Positions 53,700 through 61,069 of a DNA stretch of 64,000 nt are shown here, in pieces; within the stretch, counting starts at the first letter, position 1, and every line of letters starts with the position of its first letter. This DNA is from Pseudomonas sp. BN417 (lineage in GTDB: Bacteria; Pseudomonadota; Gammaproteobacteria; Pseudomonadales; Pseudomonadaceae): positions 43,963-107,962 of the forward strand of contig NZ_SSOJ01000080.1 in the NCBI RefSeq assembly GCF_029871205.1, read 5' to 3'. Below the pieces are notes generated by a model. The model worked only from the letters and a program-made list of their open reading frames with translations. It ran no database searches and was not told the DNA's origin. The translations under genes were made by a program, and so were the position numbers.

Positions 53700-54812
53700 A
53701 TGCCCGCTGCAGCCCAGAGCCTCAAGCTGTTTCTCGCCGGCGACGTGATGACCGCGCGCGGCATAGACGCGGTGTTGCCGCATCCCGGCGACCCGCGGCT
53801 GCACGAGCCCTACCTCAAGGATGCCGGCGGCTATGTGCGGCTGGCCGAGCGGCTGCACGGCCCCCTGCCCCGCCCGGTCGATTACGCCTATATCTGGGGC
53901 GATGCGCTGGAGGATCTGGAGCGGCGCCGCCCCCAGGTGCGCCTGATCAACCTGGAAACCGCCGTGACCCGGCGCGGTCGGCCGGAAGCCAAGGGCATCA
54001 ACTACCGCATGAATCCTGCGAACTTCCCTGCCATCCTCGCGGCGGGCATCGACTGCTGCGTACTGGCCAACAACCATGTGCTGGACTGGGGCCGGGAAGG
54101 TCTCGCCGATACCCTGGCGACCCTGGCGCGCAGCGGCATCGCCTGCGCCGGCGCCGGGCGTGACCAGCAGGCCGCCGAGGCTCCCGCCGTCCTCCCCCTG
54201 GCCGATGGCACGCGCCTGCTGGTATTCGGCCTCTGTACGCCTGACTGCGGCGCTCCAGCCAGCTGGGCAGCCATGACGCGGCGATCAGGCGTCGCGCACC
54301 TGCCCGACCTGTCAGCGCAGAGCCTGGAGGCGCTGGCCGAACGCTTCCGCGCGCACAAGCGTCCCGGGGACCGGGTGATAGTGTCCATCCACTGGGGCGG
54401 CAACTGGGGTTTCGAAATCCCGCAGGAGCAAGTGCGCTTCGCCCACGGACTGATCGACCAGGCCGGCGTCGACCTGATACACGGGCACTCCTCGCACCAC
54501 ATCAAGGGCCTGGAGCTGTACCACGAGCACCTGATCCTCTATGGCTGCGGCGACCTGCTGAACGATTACGAAGGCATCCAGGACTACGGCGTCTACCACG
54601 GCGAACTCGGCCTGCTCTACTTCCCCACCCTCGACGCCGACGGGCGCCTGCTCGCCCTCGACCTGGTGCCCACGCACATCCACCGCTTCCAGCTAGGCCA
54701 CGCCGGGCGGGAAGAGCGCCGCTGGTTGTTCGAGACCCTCGGGCGGGAATGCGCCAACCGCGGCTGCAGCCTGCAGCCGGGGGCGGGGCATAGCTTCGCG
54801 TTGAGCTGGTAG
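53700..54812 (+). CDS. CapA-like metallophosphatase-fold protein
   Basis: A 370-residue PGA_cap/CapA family protein. Conserved blocks of the metallophosphatase-like fold: LFLAGDVMTARGID, LINLETAVT, VLANNHVLDWGREGL, VSIHWGGNWG and HGHSSHHIKGLELYH. In Bacillus CapA helps make poly-gamma-glutamate, but related proteins in Pseudomonas stand alone. No capB or capC gene is near. The ATG at 53700 follows ggaggtggccg. Ends one base before the stop of the convergent gene. Confidence 0.86.
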   Translation: MPAAAQSLKLFLAGDVMTARGIDAVLPHPGDPRLHEPYLKDAGGYVRLAERLHGPLPRPVDYAYIWGDALEDLERRRPQVRLINLETAVTRRGRPEAKGINYRMNPANFPAILAAGIDCCVLANNHVLDWGREGLADTLATLARSGIACAGAGRDQQAAEAPAVLPLADGTRLLVFGLCTPDCGAPASWAAMTRRSGVAHLPDLSAQSLEALAERFRAHKRPGDRVIVSIHWGGNWGFEIPQEQVRFAHGLIDQAGVDLIHGHSSHHIKGLELYHEHLILYGCGDLLNDYEGIQDYGVYHGELGLLYFPTLDADGRLLALDLVPTHIHRFQLGHAGREERRWLFETLGRECANRGCSLQPGAGHSFALSW

Positions 54813-54813
54813 C

Positions 54814-55263
54814 TCAGGGCGTGACCTGGTAACCGCGCTGCTGCAGGCAGCTGGTGTAGGCCGAGCTGGACGCACTGCTGGACTGGTCGGCGGCGCGACG
54901 GTCCTGCCGGCGATCCTGGCGCTGACGCGAACCGCCCACCACGGCGCCGGCCACAGCGGCATCCTTGGCACGCTCCTGGCGGTATTCCTGCTGCACATCG
55001 TCGCTGATCCGGTCATAGTCGTTGCTACGCGCCTGCCCGACCGCGGCCCCCGCCACGGCGCCCGCGGCGGCACCCCGGACGCGGCCGCCGGTCTGTGGCG
55101 TGGTGGTGGTCGTGGTGCTGCCGGCCTGGGCCTGGCAGTTGGCGATGTCCTGCTGGACCTGTTGCGACGTCTGGCCCTGCAAGGGCACGACGGTTTCAGC
55201 AAGGGCAGGCAGGCAGAGGAGTGAGCCGAGCAACGCCCAGCGGCAGGAGGAGGAAATGCTCAT
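54814..55263 (-). CDS. Glycine-zipper-containing exported protein
   Basis: A 149-residue protein with a signal peptide (MSISSSCRWALLGSLLCLPALA) and a glycine-zipper segment (RVRGAAAGAVAGAAVGQA, and AVAGAVVGGSR). The spacer is rich in Gln, Arg and Asp (QEYRQERAKDA, and RQRQDRRQDRRAAD). Two Cys flank the mature part (NCQAQ and SCLQQRGYQ). Such proteins associate with the outer membrane. Function unknown. Convergent with CapA-like gene. Confidence 0.78.
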   Translation of the reverse strand: MSISSSCRWALLGSLLCLPALAETVVPLQGQTSQQVQQDIANCQAQAGSTTTTTTPQTGGRVRGAAAGAVAGAAVGQARSNDYDRISDDVQQEYRQERAKDAAVAGAVVGGSRQRQDRRQDRRAADQSSSASSSAYTSCLQQRGYQVTP

Positions 55264-55454
55264 GGTGCGACTCTCGAATGGATGAGTGGGCTGTGGCTGG
55301 CGCGGCGCCGGTCACGTTGTGTTCAGTCTGGTCGCCCGCGAACGGCTCGGTCCAGCGGCCGACCAGCGGGAGTCGGGCTTCATCCGGGCGACGTCCTTCA
55401 GGTAGCCTTGCGCACCCGCTAACCTCTTTGCACCGCCCAGCGCCGAGTCCCTCC

Positions 55455-55931
55455 ATGTCCGACCTCCATCCCGCCGCCCTCGACGAAATCGATCGCCAGC
55501 TGATCGCCGCCCTGCAGATCAACGCCCGCGAGAGCGTGGCCATGCTGGCACGGCGCCTGGGCATCGCGCGCACCACGGTGACCTCGCGCCTGGCGCGGCT
55601 GGAGAAGGCCCAGGTAATCACCGGATATGGCGTGCGCCTGGGCCAGCGCGTGGCCGATGGCGGCCTGCAGGCCTATGTGGGGATCACGGTGAAGCCGCGC
55701 AGCGGCAAGGAAGTGCTGCGGCGCCTGACCGGCATGGCCGAGGTCCAGGTGCTCTGCGCGGTGAGCGGCGAGTTCGACTACGTGGCCTGGCTGCGCGCCG
55801 ACTCGCCGGAACGGCTGGACCATCTGCTGGACCTGATCGGCGGCGTCGACGGGGTGGAGAAGACCACCACCTCGATCATCCTCAGCTGCAAGCTCGACCG
55901 CGGGCAGCCGCTGGCGCCAAGCGCCCCGTAG
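55455..55931 (+). CDS. Lrp/AsnC family regulator, likely of davBA
   Basis: A 158-residue Lrp/AsnC protein. N-terminal helix-turn-helix (LDEIDRQLIAALQINARESV and LARRLGIARTTVTSRLARLE) and C-terminal RAM effector domain (VGITVKPRSGKEVLRRLTGM, then CAVSGEFDYVAWLRADSPE). It is upstream of davBA in the same direction, with 391 bases between, matching a Pseudomonas arrangement I recall. It probably senses lysine or 5-aminovalerate. Its stop codon TAG is part of a family B repeat (gtagg), so the repeat has inserted at or formed the end of the gene. Confidence 0.88.
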   Translation: MSDLHPAALDEIDRQLIAALQINARESVAMLARRLGIARTTVTSRLARLEKAQVITGYGVRLGQRVADGGLQAYVGITVKPRSGKEVLRRLTGMAEVQVLCAVSGEFDYVAWLRADSPERLDHLLDLIGGVDGVEKTTTSIILSCKLDRGQPLAPSAP

Positions 55932-56322
55932 GTTGGGCTTCGCTCCGCTCAGCCCAACCTACAGTTCTGCATCACGGAACAAGCCCGGCCGGTGGGTAGG
56001 GTGAAAATCCGCAAGACGGATTTCCACCGACCGGAGGTGCCGGGGGTGCCTGTGCAAGCCGACGGGAAGAGCCGGTGGAGCGGAGAAGCGTGGTCCACCC
56101 GCCGCCACCTGGAAAGAACCTGCCGGCAGACGCGCGCTACGCTGATGGATAGTCCAATTCGCGGCATATTCGTCATTCTGCAAATAATCCTCGTCGCTTT
56201 GCATCGCATGACTGCCAAATGACGACACTCTGCGTCTTATGGACGAAACGGACGCTCCCTAGAATGGCCCCAACGCTGTCCCACGCCGGCAGCTCCCTTC
56301 GATCCCGCCTTCAAGGTCCAGC
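55928..56322. repeat. Repeats B and C plus davB promoter region
   Basis: The 391-base gap before davB begins with a compact family B palindrome (55928-55962, gtaggttgggct/agcccaacctac), then family C (55996-56028, gtagggtgaaaatccgc / gcggatttccacc type). From 56040 to 56322 no repeat or gene is seen; it should hold the davB promoter and Lrp sites. TAGAAT at 56260 is a possible -10, with no clear -35. Confidence 0.75.
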
Positions 56323-58005
56323 ATGAACAACAACAATCGCCACCCCGCCGACGGCAAGAAACCCATCACCATCTTCGGCCCGGACTTCCCCTTCGCCTTC
56401 GATGACTGGATCCAGCACCCGGCTGGTCTCGGCAGCATTCCCGCCGAGCATCACGGCGCCGAGGTGGCGATCGTCGGCGCCGGCATCGCCGGCCTGGTCG
56501 CGGCCTATGAGCTGATGAAGCTGGGCCTCAAGCCCGTGGTGTACGAAGCCTCGAAGATGGGTGGCCGCCTGCGTTCGCAGACCTTCGAAGGTACCGACGG
56601 CATCACCGCCGAACTTGGCGGCATGCGCTTCCCCGCCTCCTCCACCGCCTTCTACCACTACGTGGACATGCTCGGCCTCAAGACCCAGCCCTTCCCCAAC
56701 CCGCTGACCCCGGCCTCGGGCAGCACGGTGATCGATATCGAGGGCAAGACCTACTACGCCGAGAAGCTTTCCGACCTGCCGGCGCTGTTTCAGGAAGTGG
56801 CCGATGCCTGGGCCGATGCCCTGGAGGACGGCGCCCGCTTCGGCGATATCCAGCAAGCCATCCGCGACCGCGACGTGAAGCGCCTGAAGGAGCTGTGGAA
56901 CAGCCTGGTACCGCTCTGGGACGACCGCACCTTCTACGACTTCGTGGCCAGCTCCAAGGCCTTCGCCGAGCTGTCCTTCCACCACCGCGAGGTGTTCGGC
57001 CAGGTGGGCTTCGGCACCGGCGGCTGGGACTCGGACTTCCCCAACTCGATGCTGGAAATCTTCCGCGTGGTGATGACCGCCTGCGACGACAACCAGCACC
57101 TCGTCGTCGGCGGCGTGCAGCAAGTGCCGCTGGGCATCTGGCGCCACCAGCCCGAGCGCTGCGTGCACTGGCCGACCGGCACCAGCCTGGCATCCCTGCA
57201 CAGCGGCGCACCGCGTCCTGGCGTCAAGCGCATCTCCCGCGCCACCGATGGCCTTCTCGCGGTCACCGACAACTGGGGCGACACCCGCCACTACGCGGCG
57301 GTGCTCACCACCTGCCAGAGCTGGCTGCTGACCACCCAGATCGAATGCGAGGAATCGCTCTTCTCGCAGAAGATGTGGATGGCGCTGGACCGCACCCGCT
57401 ACATGCAGTCGTCCAAGACCTTCGTGATGGTCGACCGGCCCTTCTGGAAGGACAAGGACCCGCAGACCGGCCGCGACACCCTGAGCATGACCCTGACCGA
57501 CCGCCTCACCCGCGGCACCTACCTGTTCGACAACGGCGACGACAAGCCGGGGGTGATCTGCCTGTCCTACTCCTGGATGAGCGATGCGCTGAAAATGCTG
57601 CCGCACCCGGTGGAGAAGCGCGTGAAGCTGGCCCTGGACGCGCTGAAGAAGATCTACCCGGACGTGGATATCGCCGGCCATATCATCGGCGACCCCATCA
57701 CCATTTCCTGGGAGTCCGACCCGCACTTCCTCGGCGCCTTCAAGGGCGCTCTGCCAGGCCACTACCGCTACAACCAGCGGATGTACGCGCACTTCATGCA
57801 GGGCGAAATGCCTGCCGAGCAGCGCGGCATCTTCATCGCCGGTGACGACGTATCCTGGACCCCGGCCTGGGTGGAAGGCGCGGTACAGACCTCGCTCAAC
57901 GCGGTGTGGGGCATCATGAAGCACTTCGGCGGCAAGACCTCGGCGCAGAACCCCGGCCCCGGCGACCTGTTCGACGAACTCGGCCCCATCGCCCTGCCGG
58001 ACTGA
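56323..58005 (+). CDS. davB: L-lysine 2-monooxygenase DavB
   Basis: A 560-residue flavin amine-oxidase family enzyme, the length of P. putida DavB. It converts L-lysine plus O2 to 5-aminovaleramide, CO2 and water. The FAD-binding motif VAIVGAGIAGLVAAYELMKLGL is at about residues 47-68, followed by GGRLRSQTFEG. The C-terminal FAD-contact block GDDVSWTPAWVEGAVQTSLNA is intact. The next gene, 14 bases on, encodes the partner amidase. Tryptophan 2-monooxygenase is a relative, but the DavA neighbour settles it. ATG 56323 follows aaggtccagc. Confidence 0.93.
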   Translation: MNNNNRHPADGKKPITIFGPDFPFAFDDWIQHPAGLGSIPAEHHGAEVAIVGAGIAGLVAAYELMKLGLKPVVYEASKMGGRLRSQTFEGTDGITAELGGMRFPASSTAFYHYVDMLGLKTQPFPNPLTPASGSTVIDIEGKTYYAEKLSDLPALFQEVADAWADALEDGARFGDIQQAIRDRDVKRLKELWNSLVPLWDDRTFYDFVASSKAFAELSFHHREVFGQVGFGTGGWDSDFPNSMLEIFRVVMTACDDNQHLVVGGVQQVPLGIWRHQPERCVHWPTGTSLASLHSGAPRPGVKRISRATDGLLAVTDNWGDTRHYAAVLTTCQSWLLTTQIECEESLFSQKMWMALDRTRYMQSSKTFVMVDRPFWKDKDPQTGRDTLSMTLTDRLTRGTYLFDNGDDKPGVICLSYSWMSDALKMLPHPVEKRVKLALDALKKIYPDVDIAGHIIGDPITISWESDPHFLGAFKGALPGHYRYNQRMYAHFMQGEMPAEQRGIFIAGDDVSWTPAWVEGAVQTSLNAVWGIMKHFGGKTSAQNPGPGDLFDELGPIALPD

Positions 58006-58019
58006 GCCAGGAGACCTCC

Positions 58020-58814
58020 ATGCGCATCGCCCTCTACCAGTGCCCACCCCTGCCGCTGGACCCGGCGGCCAACCTCGAACGCCTGCAGCAGCGGGCGAGC
58101 GAGGCGGCCAAACGCGGCGCGGACTTGCTGGTCAGCCCGGAGATGTACCTCAGCGGCTACAACATCGGCCTGGACGCGGTCAGCGCCCTGGCCGAGCCCC
58201 GCGACGGCCCCTGGGCCGCGCGGGTGGCGGAAATCGCCCGCGAAAACGGCATCGCCATCCTCTATGGCTATCCGGAGCGAAGCGCTGAAGGGGCGATCTT
58301 CAACTCGGTGCAGCTGGTCGATTCCCACGGGCAGCGCCTGGGCCACTACCGCAAGACCCACCTCTTCGGCGAACTGGACAACAGCATGTTCAGCGCTGGC
58401 GGCGACGACTTCCCGCTGCTGGAGCTGGCTGGCTGGAAGCTGGGGATGCTGATCTGCTACGACGTGGAGTTCCCCGAGAACGTGCGCCGCCTGGCCCTGG
58501 CCGGCGCCGACCTGGTGCTGGTGCCGACAGCCAATATGGAGCCCTACGACTTCGTCTGCGAAGTGCTGGTGCGCGCCCGCGCCTTCGAGAACCAGTGTTA
58601 CCTGGCTTATGCCAACTATTGCGGCGGCGAAGAGGACATCCGCTACTGCGGCCTCTCCAGCGTCACCGCACCGGACGGCAGCCTGGCCGCCGTGGCCGGG
58701 CGCGAGGAGGCGCTGATCTTCGCCGACCTCAAGCGCGACAGGCTGGAGGCCTCGCGGGCCAGCATCACCTACCTGAAGGATCGGCATCCGGAGCTCTACC
58801 GCCCCCTTACCTGA
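58020..58814 (+). CDS. davA: 5-aminovaleramidase DavA (nitrilase family)
   Basis: A 264-residue C-N hydrolase that converts 5-aminovaleramide to 5-aminovalerate. The catalytic triad is visible: Glu41 (SPEMYLSG), Lys112 (RKTHLFGE) and Cys146 (ICYDVEFPE). It lies 14 bases after davB (one operon). Together they give the first half of the aminovalerate route to glutarate; davD/davT are not in this window. The gene ends 22 bases before a composite repeat. Confidence 0.93.
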   Translation: MRIALYQCPPLPLDPAANLERLQQRASEAAKRGADLLVSPEMYLSGYNIGLDAVSALAEPRDGPWAARVAEIARENGIAILYGYPERSAEGAIFNSVQLVDSHGQRLGHYRKTHLFGELDNSMFSAGGDDFPLLELAGWKLGMLICYDVEFPENVRRLALAGADLVLVPTANMEPYDFVCEVLVRARAFENQCYLAYANYCGGEEDIRYCGLSSVTAPDGSLAAVAGREEALIFADLKRDRLEASRASITYLKDRHPELYRPLT

Positions 58815-58835
58815 ACCATCCCTGGTGCTGATCCT

Positions 58836-58998
58836 TGTGCGAATTCATTCGCGAATGGGTGGCAACGCCGCCCCGTAGGTTGGCGCTGAGCTTGCGAAGC
58901 CCAACATATCCGGGTCCCGGCATCGTTGGGCTTCGTGACCTCAGCCACAACCTACGATGGGCCTACGGCCCATATTCGCGAATAAATTCGCTCCCACA
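58836..58998. repeat. Composite repeat: family B nested inside a split family A element
   Basis: tgtgcgaattcattcgcgaa (58836 on) and attcgcgaataaattcgctcccaca (to 58998) are the two ends of a family A element. Between them, 58874-58956, lies a full family B palindrome (gtaggttgg ... cacaacctac). The arrangement suggests that one repeat inserted into the other. Confidence 0.7.
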
Positions 58999-59018
58999 GG
59001 TCCATTCACAGGGAAAGT

Positions 59019-59199
59019 CATTCCCACAATGAAAAAAACCGCCCCCAGCCGAAACAGCGGGCGGAGAGCGGTTGAGAATCGCTCACAAGGGGAAAATTCA
59101 GGTCAGCGCGGCATGCGGCCCGGTGAGGTAATCCAGCAGGCGGAACAAGCTCGCTCCTACCAGGCGCTCGATCGTCGCTTTCGCAATCGGATACCGGAA
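59019..59199. other. Repeat remnant and minus-strand terminator downstream of rsmY
   Basis: No gene is seen. A minus-strand hairpin (ccgccc / gggcgg) with T7 following lies at about 59031-59069 and could be a second terminator. At 59146-59164 gaacaagctcgctcctacca is half of the well known Pseudomonas REP element (ggagcgagcttgctcgcg). Open frames here have poor codon usage and no start signals. Confidence 0.55.
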
Positions 59200-59229
59200 A
59201 AAGAAAAACCTCGCCGAAGCGAGGTTTTG
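59198..59229 (-). terminator. Intrinsic terminator of rsmY
   Basis: On the minus strand, AAAACCTCGC-TTCG-GCGAGGTTTT then TCTTTTT. A perfect stem with a UUCG tetraloop. Confidence 0.93.
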
Positions 59230-59323
59230 CAGACTGTGTCCCGACATCCCTGATCCGACCGCCATCCTGGCGGAAATCCGGCGTATCCCTGTTTTGCAGT
59301 GCGCTTCCTGCGCGACGTCCAAT
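59203..59323 (-). ncRNA. rsmY: Gac-controlled small RNA RsmY (CsrA/RsmA antagonist)
   Basis: A roughly 120-base minus-strand RNA, the usual RsmY size. The start near 59323 follows TAATCT (59336-59331) and a perfect GacA box. Eight GGA motifs are present. Two lie in ideal hairpin loops: GCGC-AGGAA-GCGC (59313-59301) and CCGCC-AGGAT-GGCGG (59273-59259); others are in ACAGGGAT, CCGGAT, TCGGAT, TCAGGGAT and CGGGACA. The RNA ends in a perfect terminator. It titrates RsmA/RsmE and so releases translation of secondary-metabolism and biofilm genes. rsmZ is adjacent to rpoS/fdxA in pseudomonads, and those genes are absent here, so rsmY is the better name. Confidence 0.87.
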
Positions 59324-59380
59324 GGCGTGAAGATTAGTCCTGGCCGCAAATGCCCGGAAGCAGCTATAGCCACCAGAGTT

Positions 59381-59398
59381 TGTAAGCCAATGCTTACA
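59381..59398. promoter_or_regulatory. GacA upstream activating sequence of rsmY
   Basis: TGTAAGCCAATGCTTACA, an exact match to the TGTAAG-N6-CTTACA consensus bound by phosphorylated GacA. It is centred about 66 bases before the inferred start point of rsmY. Confidence 0.93.
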
Positions 59399-59552
59399 CG
59401 ATTTGGCAATTAGCATAGTTGGGCTTATGGCAACCCGACCGCACAACCAAGCAAGCGATCGTTCTGGCATGGTTTCGCCCCACCGCTGTCGTTAGACTTG
59501 TTTTGTCCTACAAGAACAACAGGCCCCGACACGGCGGTCCCCGGGTCCTGAC

Positions 59553-60171
59553 ATGCGTCCAGTCGTTTTTGCCCTATCCTGCCTGGCGGCCAGGATCGCC
59601 TGCCCGATCCCAAGGCCGCTGTCGAGCAGGCCTTCTGGCAACAGCTCTATACCAATGACGGCACCACTCTCTATTGCGGAAAATCCTTCAGCGCCCCGGC
59701 GGCCTGCTCAGCGCCAGCCCGGTGTACAGTGCCAAGCAGATCAAGAGTGCCCTGCGCTGCGTCACCGACAACCAGTGCCAGGTCGCCAACCCGCAATACC
59801 CCTATATGCTCGCCGACCTGTACAACCTCTACTCGGACCAATCGCGCATCGAACTGGCACGGCGCAACGGACTGTTCGGCACAGTGGGTGACACCGCGCC
59901 GGGCAAGTTCGGTGACTGCGACTTCAATTCCGCCTACCAGCTGGTTGAGCCTCGCGACGCCGCCAAGGGCAACGTGGCCCGGGCGATCTTCTACATGCAT
60001 GCCGAGTACGGCCTGCCCATGGTCGGGCAGGTGCAGATGTTCCAGCAGTGGAATCTCCTCGATCCGGTGGATGACGAGGAGCTCGCCCGCAACGACCGGA
60101 TCGAATCCATCCAGGGCAACCGTAACCGCTTCATCGACGACCTAACCCTGGCGGAGCAGTTGAAGCCGTAG
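59553..60171 (+). pseudogene. Endonuclease-I-like exported protein with two frameshifts
   Basis: Translation needs three frames in turn: MRPVVFALSCLA (frame of 59553), then QDRLPDPKAAVEQAFWQQLY through YCGKSFSAP (frame of 59591), then GLLSASPVYSAKQIKSALRC (frame of 59701) to the stop at 60171. Each shift equals one missing base in a short G run (near 59586-59591 and 59693-59701). The joined product is about 206 residues with a signal peptide and an endonuclease I C-terminal half (GNVARAIFYMHAEYGLPM, RNDRIESIQGNRNRFIDD). The expected EHVxP motif and the HNL histidine are absent (ASPVYS and DLYNLY instead). The TAG stop comes from a family C repeat. It could be a decaying gene or two sequencing errors. 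Confidence 0.75.
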
Positions 60172-60200
60172 GGTGAAAATCCGCGAGGCGGATTTCCACC
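60167..60200. repeat. Repeat family C, copy 2
   Basis: cgtagggtgaaaatccgcg then aggcggatttccacc, a 34-base palindrome that gives the stop codon of the upstream gene remnant. Confidence 0.85.
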
Positions 60201-60216
60201 GCTGGTGGGGGCTCCA

Positions 60217-60594
60217 TCAATCGAACCACGGACCCCGTGCCTGCCGCTGATGCAGCAGCAGGATCAGCGCCAGCACGGGCAGGTTCTTGGTCAGGGGTCC
60301 GAAGGGATGGGCCCAGAAGCCGGGATCGACCAGGCTCAGCAGCAGGCTGTAGAGCAGCACTACGGCACCCTGCACCCGCAGGCAGGCGAGCGGCGCCATG
60401 CCCGTAAGCAACCAGAGCCCGAGGAGCAGGTCCAACGCGGCCCCGCCATAGACACAGAAATCGGCCAGGACACCGTCGATCCCGCCACTCGAGAGAATGT
60501 CGTAACCGATCTGCTGGCCACTGGTGACGGACACGAGTGCGGTGGCCAGCCAGAGGAAGACCAGGGCGAGGCGGGCAAAGGTCCAGGCGTTCAT
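60217..60594 (-). CDS. DoxX-like small membrane protein
   Basis: A 125-residue protein with four membrane helices (FARLALVFLWLATALVSVT, then GAALDLLLGLWLLTGM, then GAVVLLYSLLLSLVDPGFW and LPVLALILLL). It fits the DoxX-like family. It is the last gene of a three-gene minus-strand unit with DUF2269 (4-base gap) and the saccharopine-dehydrogenase-like gene (overlap with the second). Function unknown; the operon association suggests it acts in membrane lipid or redox metabolism. Confidence 0.75.
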   Translation of the reverse strand: MNAWTFARLALVFLWLATALVSVTSGQQIGYDILSSGGIDGVLADFCVYGGAALDLLLGLWLLTGMAPLACLRVQGAVVLLYSLLLSLVDPGFWAHPFGPLTKNLPVLALILLLHQRQARGPWFD

Positions 60595-60598
60595 GGCG

Positions 60599-61069
60599 TC
60601 AGACCACGGCCAGGGGCTTGGCCACCATCAGCCAGAGCAGCAGCAGGATGGCGCAGAAAGCCGGGATACCGAGGGCCGTCCAGCGGCCCATCCACTTGCG
60701 CAGCTCGGTGTCGGGGCCCCCGGCGAGCATCGCCTTGGCGACGTGGCGCAGGCGGTACTGGATCACCACGACTGGCAGCCAGCAGGCGCCAATGAAGAAG
60801 AAGAGCGCCAATGCCGCGAGGAACCAGGGCGAGCCATAGCGGTAGCCGGTGACCTCCATCAGCGCCATGCCGGTGCCGAACTGCAGCAGTACGGCCGGCG
60901 CGGTGAACACCCAATCGGCGATCACCACCAGCCGCGCGGTGCCGGCCAGCAGGCGCGGATCGCCGCTGCGCGAGGCCAGCAGCATGAAGAAGGCGATGCC
61001 GGCACCGGTGCCGATCAGCACGGTGGCGCCCAGCACATGGAAGAACTTCAGCAGCAGGTAGGCGCTCAT
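60599..61069 (-). CDS. DUF2269 family membrane protein
   Basis: A 156-residue four-helix integral membrane protein of the DUF2269 type (MSAYLLLKFFHVLGATVLIG, then VVIADWVFTAPAVLLQFGTG). The His in FFHVLG is a conserved family feature and could bind haem. The ATG at 61069 overlaps the stop of the upstream gene by 4 bases (ATGA), so translation is coupled. Function unknown. Confidence 0.82.
   Translation of the reverse strand: MSAYLLLKFFHVLGATVLIGTGAGIAFFMLLASRSGDPRLLAGTARLVVIADWVFTAPAVLLQFGTGMALMEVTGYRYGSPWFLAALALFFFIGACWLPVVVIQYRLRHVAKAMLAGGPDTELRKWMGRWTALGIPAFCAILLLLWLMVAKPLAVV

Noticed and set aside
53700..54812. Capsule (poly-gamma-glutamate) synthesis locus
   Set aside because: Only a CapA-like gene is seen; capB and capC are missing.
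58957..59253. 98-codon frame on the plus strand before rsmY
   Set aside because: It runs through repeat ends and the rsmY terminator, and its product is rich in Arg/Ser/Gln without a known domain.
59018..59470. Open frames on the minus strand across rsmY (59018-59470 and 59098-59409)
   Set aside because: They run through the GacA box, rsmY hairpins and its terminator; RNA structure explains the sequence better.
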